From Pseudomonas sp. UYIF39 (GTDB lineage: Bacteria; Pseudomonadota; Gammaproteobacteria; Pseudomonadales; Pseudomonadaceae), in contig NZ_JALBYU010000014.1 of NCBI RefSeq assembly GCF_029963765.1, forward strand, positions 104,463 to 168,462: a stretch of 64,000 nt of DNA. Reading direction: 5' to 3'. The notes below the pieces were generated by a model. The model searched no databases. It was not told the origin of the DNA and saw only the letters and a program-made list of their open reading frames with translations. This document shows positions 59,967 through 64,000 of the stretch, piece after piece. A program made the position numbers and the translations under genes. The first letter of the stretch is position 1. Each line of letters opens with the position of its first letter.

Positions 59967-61058
59967 TCAGGCAGGGTAGATGGCGCCGAGTACGCGCAGG
60001 CCGCGGGCGCCGGTGACACTCGGGCGATTGGCAGCGATGCCTTCAAGGCAGCAATGGGCCAACCAGGCGAAGGCCATGGCTTCGACCCAGTCCGGGTCTA
60101 CGCCGTAAGCCGCGGTGCTGCTGACCTTGGCGTTTGGCAGCAAGCTGGCCAAGCGGTTCATCAGCGTGGCATTGTGCGCGCCGCCGCCGCAGATCAACAG
60201 TTCCTGGGTATCTGATTGAGCGCTTTGCAGTGACTCGACGATGGTCAGGGCGGTTAGTTCGAGCAGGGTTGCCTGTACGTCTTCGGCGGCGATGGTCGGC
60301 AGTTTCGATAGATGCTGTGTCAGCCATGGCAGGTTGAACACTTCGCGGCCGGTGCTCTTGGGGCCTTTGGTCACGAAAAATGGATCACTCAGCAGTTCGT
60401 TCAGCAGAACCGGTTGGACCTTGCCGCTGGCAGCCCATTGGCCATCGCGATCAAAGTTGTCGCCGCGTTGCTGATGAATCCACGCATCCAGCAGAACGTT
60501 TCCTGGGCCGCAGTCGAAACCGGCTACCGGTTTGCCGTGCTCGATCAGGCTGAGGTTGCTGAATCCGCCAACATTCAATACCGCGCGATTGCCTGCACGC
60601 TTTTCAAACAACGCTTCGTGAAAGGCTGGAACCAGTGGGGCGCCTTGTCCGCCAGCCGCAACATCGCGGCTGCGAAAGTCGCTGATCACGGTGATGCCGG
60701 TCAACTCGGTCAGAAGGGCTGGGTTGCCAATCTGCACGGTGAAGCCGCGCGCCGGCTCGTGGCGAATGGTCTGGCCGTGGCTGCCAATCGCACGAATGTC
60801 TTCGGGCTTCAGGTTTTTTTGGTCGAGGAGAGTGTGAATGCCCTGTGCTGCCAGCTTCACCCAGTTTTGTTGGGCGATGGCGGAGCGGGCAATCTCGTCC
60901 GGGCCGCTGGCGCACAAGCCAAGCAGCTCGGTGCGCAGGGCGTCAGGCATTGGGGTGTAGTGCGTGGCAATCAGGTTGATCGTCGGAGTCAGCTCGATCA
61001 ACGCAATGTCCAGGCCATCGAGGCTGGTCCCGGACATCACACCTATATAGAACGTCAT
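59967..61058 (-). CDS. anmK: Anhydro-N-acetylmuramic acid kinase
   Basis: A 363-residue ASKHA-fold kinase that opens and phosphorylates 1,6-anhydroMurNAc to MurNAc-6-phosphate in cell-wall recycling. ATP-binding GVMSGTSLDGLD is at residues 6-17; SHGQTIRH, the catalytic segment FDCGPGNVLLDAW and ICGGGAHNATLM follow. In pseudomonads its product goes through MupP to AmgK and MurU, both encoded at 31977-33664. It is coupled to the upstream endopeptidase gene (3-base gap). Confidence 0.96.
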   Translation of the reverse strand: MTFYIGVMSGTSLDGLDIALIELTPTINLIATHYTPMPDALRTELLGLCASGPDEIARSAIAQQNWVKLAAQGIHTLLDQKNLKPEDIRAIGSHGQTIRHEPARGFTVQIGNPALLTELTGITVISDFRSRDVAAGGQGAPLVPAFHEALFEKRAGNRAVLNVGGFSNLSLIEHGKPVAGFDCGPGNVLLDAWIHQQRGDNFDRDGQWAASGKVQPVLLNELLSDPFFVTKGPKSTGREVFNLPWLTQHLSKLPTIAAEDVQATLLELTALTIVESLQSAQSDTQELLICGGGAHNATLMNRLASLLPNAKVSSTAAYGVDPDWVEAMAFAWLAHCCLEGIAANRPSVTGARGLRVLGAIYPA

Positions 61059-61061
61059 GAC

Positions 61062-62486
61062 TTAGCGCTTGCTCGAAGCCAGCTTCGTGGATTTCTCTTG
61101 TTCCATGCGCGCCATCAGCGGTTGGCTCTGCGCGAGGAAACGTGAGCGTTCAGCTTTTGAGATCGGATCGGCCATCGCCACTTTCTGGCCTAGTGGGTCG
61201 ACGTGTACGCCATTGACCTGGAACTCGTAATGCAAATGCGGCCCGGTGGAAAGCCCGGTGGTGCCGATGTAGCCGATCACCTGGCCTTGTTTGACGCTAC
61301 TGCCAGTCTGCACGCCTTTGGCAAAGCCCTGCATGTGGCCGTAGAGCGTACGGTAGGTGTTGCCGTGCTGGATGATCACGGTGTTGCCGTAGCCGCCACG
61401 GCGACCGGCCAACAACACTTTGCCGTCACCGGCTGCCTTGATTGGGGTGCCGCGCGGCGCTGCATAGTCGACGCCTTTGTGAGCGCGGATCTTGTTCAGA
61501 ATCGGGTGCTTGCGGCCCATAGAGAATTTCGAGCTGATACGGGCGAAGTCCACCGGGGTACGGATAAACGCCTTGCGCATGCTGTTGCCGTCAGCCGTGT
61601 AGTAGCTGCTGTTGCCTTGTTTATTGGTGTAACGCACGGCGGTGTAGGTCTTGCCGCGGTTAGTGAAGCGAGCGGAAAGGATCGGGCCATTGCCGGCAGC
61701 CTTGCCGTTGACGACTTTCTGTTCGTAGATGACATCGAACTCGTCACCCTGGCGAATATCCTGGGCGAAGTCGACGTCATAGCCAAACACGCTGGCCATG
61801 TCCATGGTCAGGCTGTGGGACAAACCGGCGCGTGCAGCGGACTGCGACAGCGAGCTGTTGATCACGCCATGAGCATAGGCCGAGCGCACGGTAGGCTTTG
61901 CGGTAATGCGGTTGAATACATAACCCTTGTCATTCTTGGTCAAGGTGATGCTTTCGACGTCGCTGACCTTGCTGTGCAGATTGCTCAGTTGGCCATCGGG
62001 GCTCAGTTCGAACTCAAGCTTCTGGCCGCGCTTGAGTTGGCTGAACTGCTTGGCTTGTTTGTCGCTGGCCAGCACTTCATGCACCGAAGCTGCTGGAAGG
62101 CCGACTTTTTCAAACAGGGTGGAGAGGGTATCGCCTTTAGATACAATCACTTCCCTGTGGTTTGGAGACTTTTTTTCTTCGATCACAGGTGCTGGCGCGG
62201 GTGCGGCCTGAGCGGTTTCCTGAGGTTCTTCGGCGCTGTTTTCGATCTGCGCAAAAGGGGACGCTGCTGGCTCATTTGTGGCTTGGACCGCTTCGACAGC
62301 GTCTTGATCTTGTGTCAGTTGTTCAGCAGGACTTTCCAGTTCAAGACTCAGGGTCGTCTTTTTGGCTTCAACATCACTGGAAGGAAATACCAGAAGCGCC
62401 AGGCTCAGAAGGGCGGCGATGCCACTTGCTGCGAGCAGGTGAGTCTTCGGGTAAAGCGGCGGCGCTTTAGACGATTCTTTGATCAT
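61062..62486 (-). CDS. mepM: M23-family murein DD-endopeptidase (MepM-like)
   Basis: A 474-residue envelope protein. It has an N-terminal signal anchor (~14-35, THLLAASGIAALLSLALLVF), a Glu/Ala/Pro-rich linker, a LysM/OapA-like region (EVIVSKGDTLSTLFEKVGLP) and a C-terminal LytM peptidase. Zinc ligands fall at His336 and Asp340 (HKGVD) and in HLHYEF (His417, with His419). It probably cuts peptidoglycan crosslinks for growth. I start at the ATG at 62486 (MIKESSKAPPLYPK). Its next gene, anmK, recycles the muropeptide sugars released. Confidence 0.94.
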   Translation of the reverse strand: MIKESSKAPPLYPKTHLLAASGIAALLSLALLVFPSSDVEAKKTTLSLELESPAEQLTQDQDAVEAVQATNEPAASPFAQIENSAEEPQETAQAAPAPAPVIEEKKSPNHREVIVSKGDTLSTLFEKVGLPAASVHEVLASDKQAKQFSQLKRGQKLEFELSPDGQLSNLHSKVSDVESITLTKNDKGYVFNRITAKPTVRSAYAHGVINSSLSQSAARAGLSHSLTMDMASVFGYDVDFAQDIRQGDEFDVIYEQKVVNGKAAGNGPILSARFTNRGKTYTAVRYTNKQGNSSYYTADGNSMRKAFIRTPVDFARISSKFSMGRKHPILNKIRAHKGVDYAAPRGTPIKAAGDGKVLLAGRRGGYGNTVIIQHGNTYRTLYGHMQGFAKGVQTGSSVKQGQVIGYIGTTGLSTGPHLHYEFQVNGVHVDPLGQKVAMADPISKAERSRFLAQSQPLMARMEQEKSTKLASSKR

Positions 62487-62698
62487 AGGTAATTTTTGAC
62501 TTTGAAAAAGATGAATTGGAAAAGATGAATGACATGATGAAGATGAAATAACTGTATAAAATATAACCAAATCATCCCTGAAGCAAGTCCGCGAACACTG
62601 TATCTGTGGATTGGTGTCCGTGCGCCGGGCAAAACTTGTATTTGACGCGCGATCTTGTATGGTTGGTTCCCTTTGAATTCGAGCCTTGCGGGTCTGTT

Positions 62699-63898
62699 AT
62701 GAAGTCGGTTGAAGAGCAGCTAGCGCTGATTAAACGTGGTGCGGAAGAACTGTTGGTCGAGTCCGAGCTGATCGAAAAGCTCAAGCGTGGCCAGCCGCTA
62801 CGTATTAAGGCAGGCTTCGATCCGACCGCGCCGGATTTGCACTTGGGTCATACCGTGCTTATTAATAAGCTGCGCCAGTTTCAGGAGCTGGGGCATCAAG
62901 TGATCTTCCTTATAGGTGACTTCACCGGGATGATCGGCGATCCGAGTGGCAAGAGTGCGACACGTCCTCCTCTTACCCGCGAGCAGGTACTCGAGAATGC
63001 CGAGACCTACAAGACCCAGGTTTTCAAGATTCTTGATCCGGCGAAAACCGAAGTTGCGTTCAACTCCACCTGGATGGATCAGATGGGGCCGGCCGATTTC
63101 ATTCGTCTGACTTCTCAATACACCGTAGCTCGCATGCTCGAGCGCGACGACTTTGACAAGCGCTACACAACCAATCAGCCAATTGCCATTCACGAGTTCC
63201 TCTATCCGCTGGTTCAGGGTTATGACTCGGTTGCTTTGCGCGCGGACGTCGAGCTGGGTGGTACTGATCAGAAGTTCAACCTGTTGATGGGGCGTGAGCT
63301 GCAGCGTGGATATGGTCAAGAAGCTCAGTGCATTCTGACCATGCCGCTGCTCGAAGGTCTGGATGGTGTGAAGAAGATGTCCAAGTCCTTGGGCAACTAC
63401 GTGGGTATTCAGGAAGTGCCGGGCGTGATGTACGGCAAGCTGGTTTCCATTCCGGATGCGCTGATGTGGCGCTACTTCGAATTGCTCAGTTTCCGCTCCA
63501 TGGATGAGATCAATGCATTCCGTGCTGATGTCGAGGCGGGTGCCAATCCGCGTGATATCAAGATCAAGCTGGCCGAAGAGATCGTTGCGCGTTTCCATGG
63601 TGAAGAGGCTGCGGCCAATGCTCACCGTGCGGCGGGTAACCGTATGAAGGAAGGCGAACTGCCGGACGATCTGCCAGAGATCGAATTGACTGCTACTGAA
63701 GACATGCCGATTGCTGCTGTCCTTAATAAGGCAGGCCTGGTCAAGAACTCGGCTGTCGCGCGGGACCTTCTGGGTTCTGGTGGTGTGCGTATAGATGGTG
63801 AGGTTGTCGATCGCACCTTTATATACGTACTGGGTGCGACCCATGTTTGCCAGGCTGGGAAGAAGGCATTTGCGCGTATTACGCTCAAATCCGAATAA
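62699..63898 (+). CDS. tyrS: Tyrosyl-tRNA synthetase
   Basis: A 399-residue class-I synthetase. The HIGH-type motif reads HLGH (FDPTAPDLHLGHTVLINKL) near residue 43, the KMSKS loop is in GVKKMSKSLGNYVG, and a C-terminal S4 RNA-binding domain (AVARDLLGSGGVRIDGEVVD) closes the protein. It belongs to the type called TyrZ in P. aeruginosa (PA0668), located before an rRNA operon just as here. The start ATG at 62699 gives MKSVEEQLALIKRG. It is divergent from mepM. Confidence 0.95.
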   Translation: MKSVEEQLALIKRGAEELLVESELIEKLKRGQPLRIKAGFDPTAPDLHLGHTVLINKLRQFQELGHQVIFLIGDFTGMIGDPSGKSATRPPLTREQVLENAETYKTQVFKILDPAKTEVAFNSTWMDQMGPADFIRLTSQYTVARMLERDDFDKRYTTNQPIAIHEFLYPLVQGYDSVALRADVELGGTDQKFNLLMGRELQRGYGQEAQCILTMPLLEGLDGVKKMSKSLGNYVGIQEVPGVMYGKLVSIPDALMWRYFELLSFRSMDEINAFRADVEAGANPRDIKIKLAEEIVARFHGEEAAANAHRAAGNRMKEGELPDDLPEIELTATEDMPIAAVLNKAGLVKNSAVARDLLGSGGVRIDGEVVDRTFIYVLGATHVCQAGKKAFARITLKSE

Positions 63899-63913
63899 AG
63901 CTCAAGTTAGGGG

Positions 63914-63941
63914 TTGACGGCAGATTCTGGAAGTCTATAAT
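63914..63941 (+). promoter_or_regulatory. Strong rRNA-type (rrn P1) promoter
   Basis: TTGACG (63914-63919) and TATAAT (63936-63941) are 16 bases apart, followed by a GC-rich discriminator (TCGCCCC) typical of stringently controlled promoters. The sequence that follows resembles an rRNA leader. In P. aeruginosa a 16S-23S-5S operon follows this tyrosyl-tRNA synthetase gene, so one is expected directly beyond the window. Confidence 0.8.
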
Positions 63942-64000
63942 TCGCCCCACTTCCGGCGCAGTCGAAACGGAAAACTCCTTGGTAAACAATGAGTTACGCA

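Overview
The window is chromosomal DNA of a Pseudomonas, most likely of the P. fluorescens group. Three things point there: the gene order (rmcA-rpoD-dnaG-rpsU/tsaD, cca, yeaG-yeaH-ycgB, glpE-apaH-apaG-rsmA-pdxA-surA-lptD/amgK-murU, agtSR-agtABCD, rpe-gph-trpE-trpGDC, vfr, speD, coq7, argC, erpA, anmK-mepM, tyrS-rrn), the GC-rich coding sequence, and intergenic inverted repeats of the type found in this group (core GGGAGCGAGCTTGCTC; a second family with GCAGCCTTCGGCAGCTCC). Nearly all of it is core genome.

Left end (1-6.3 kb): the 5' part of davB (lysine 2-monooxygenase), an Lrp/AsnC regulator, a small stand-alone M41-like metalloprotease, and a four-gene basic amino acid ABC importer. Together they suggest a lysine uptake and catabolism locus. 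The stretch 5.45-6.24 kb is a scar: a heavily deleted IS5-type transposase and a lone SH3-domain ORF, next to a CAU-anticodon tRNA.

6.3-17.6 kb: rmcA (c-di-GMP sensor/phosphodiesterase), the macromolecular synthesis operon rpsU-dnaG-rpoD, tsaD, plsY, folB and folK. 17.6-25.8 kb: cca, the PrkA kinase/YeaH/SpoVR module, glpE, apaH and apaG. 25.9-34.4 kb: rsmA, pdxA, surA, lptD (rRNA methylation and outer-membrane biogenesis), then, divergently, amgK-murU (peptidoglycan recycling) and djlA.

34.4-44.7 kb: a DUF3530 protein, the AgtS/AgtR two-component system, the AgtABCD importer (4-aminobutyrate/5-aminovalerate in P. aeruginosa) and an iron-dependent alcohol dehydrogenase. 5-Aminovalerate is the product of the DavBA lysine pathway, so the two ends of this half may be metabolically linked. 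A perfect GTAGGG-N4-CCCTAC dyad upstream of agtA is a candidate AgtR operator. 44.8-50.5 kb: rpe-gph-trpE and trpGDC. The Gph C-terminus is unusually tryptophan-rich and ends just upstream of trpE, as an attenuator leader peptide would.

50.6-64 kb: a lipoate-ligase-like protein, vfr, an OsmC protein, speD, coq7, a HIT protein, an SDR, a DUF805 protein, a nitronate monooxygenase-like protein, hemJ, argC, erpA, anmK, a MepM-like endopeptidase and tyrS. The window ends in a strong rRNA-type promoter, which implies a 16S-23S-5S operon just beyond it. I found no CRISPR array, prophage or defence island. The least ordinary items are the Gph/trpE leader, the AgtR dyad, the stand-alone M41-like protease, the gap between rpsU and dnaG, and several unexplained intergenic hairpins.
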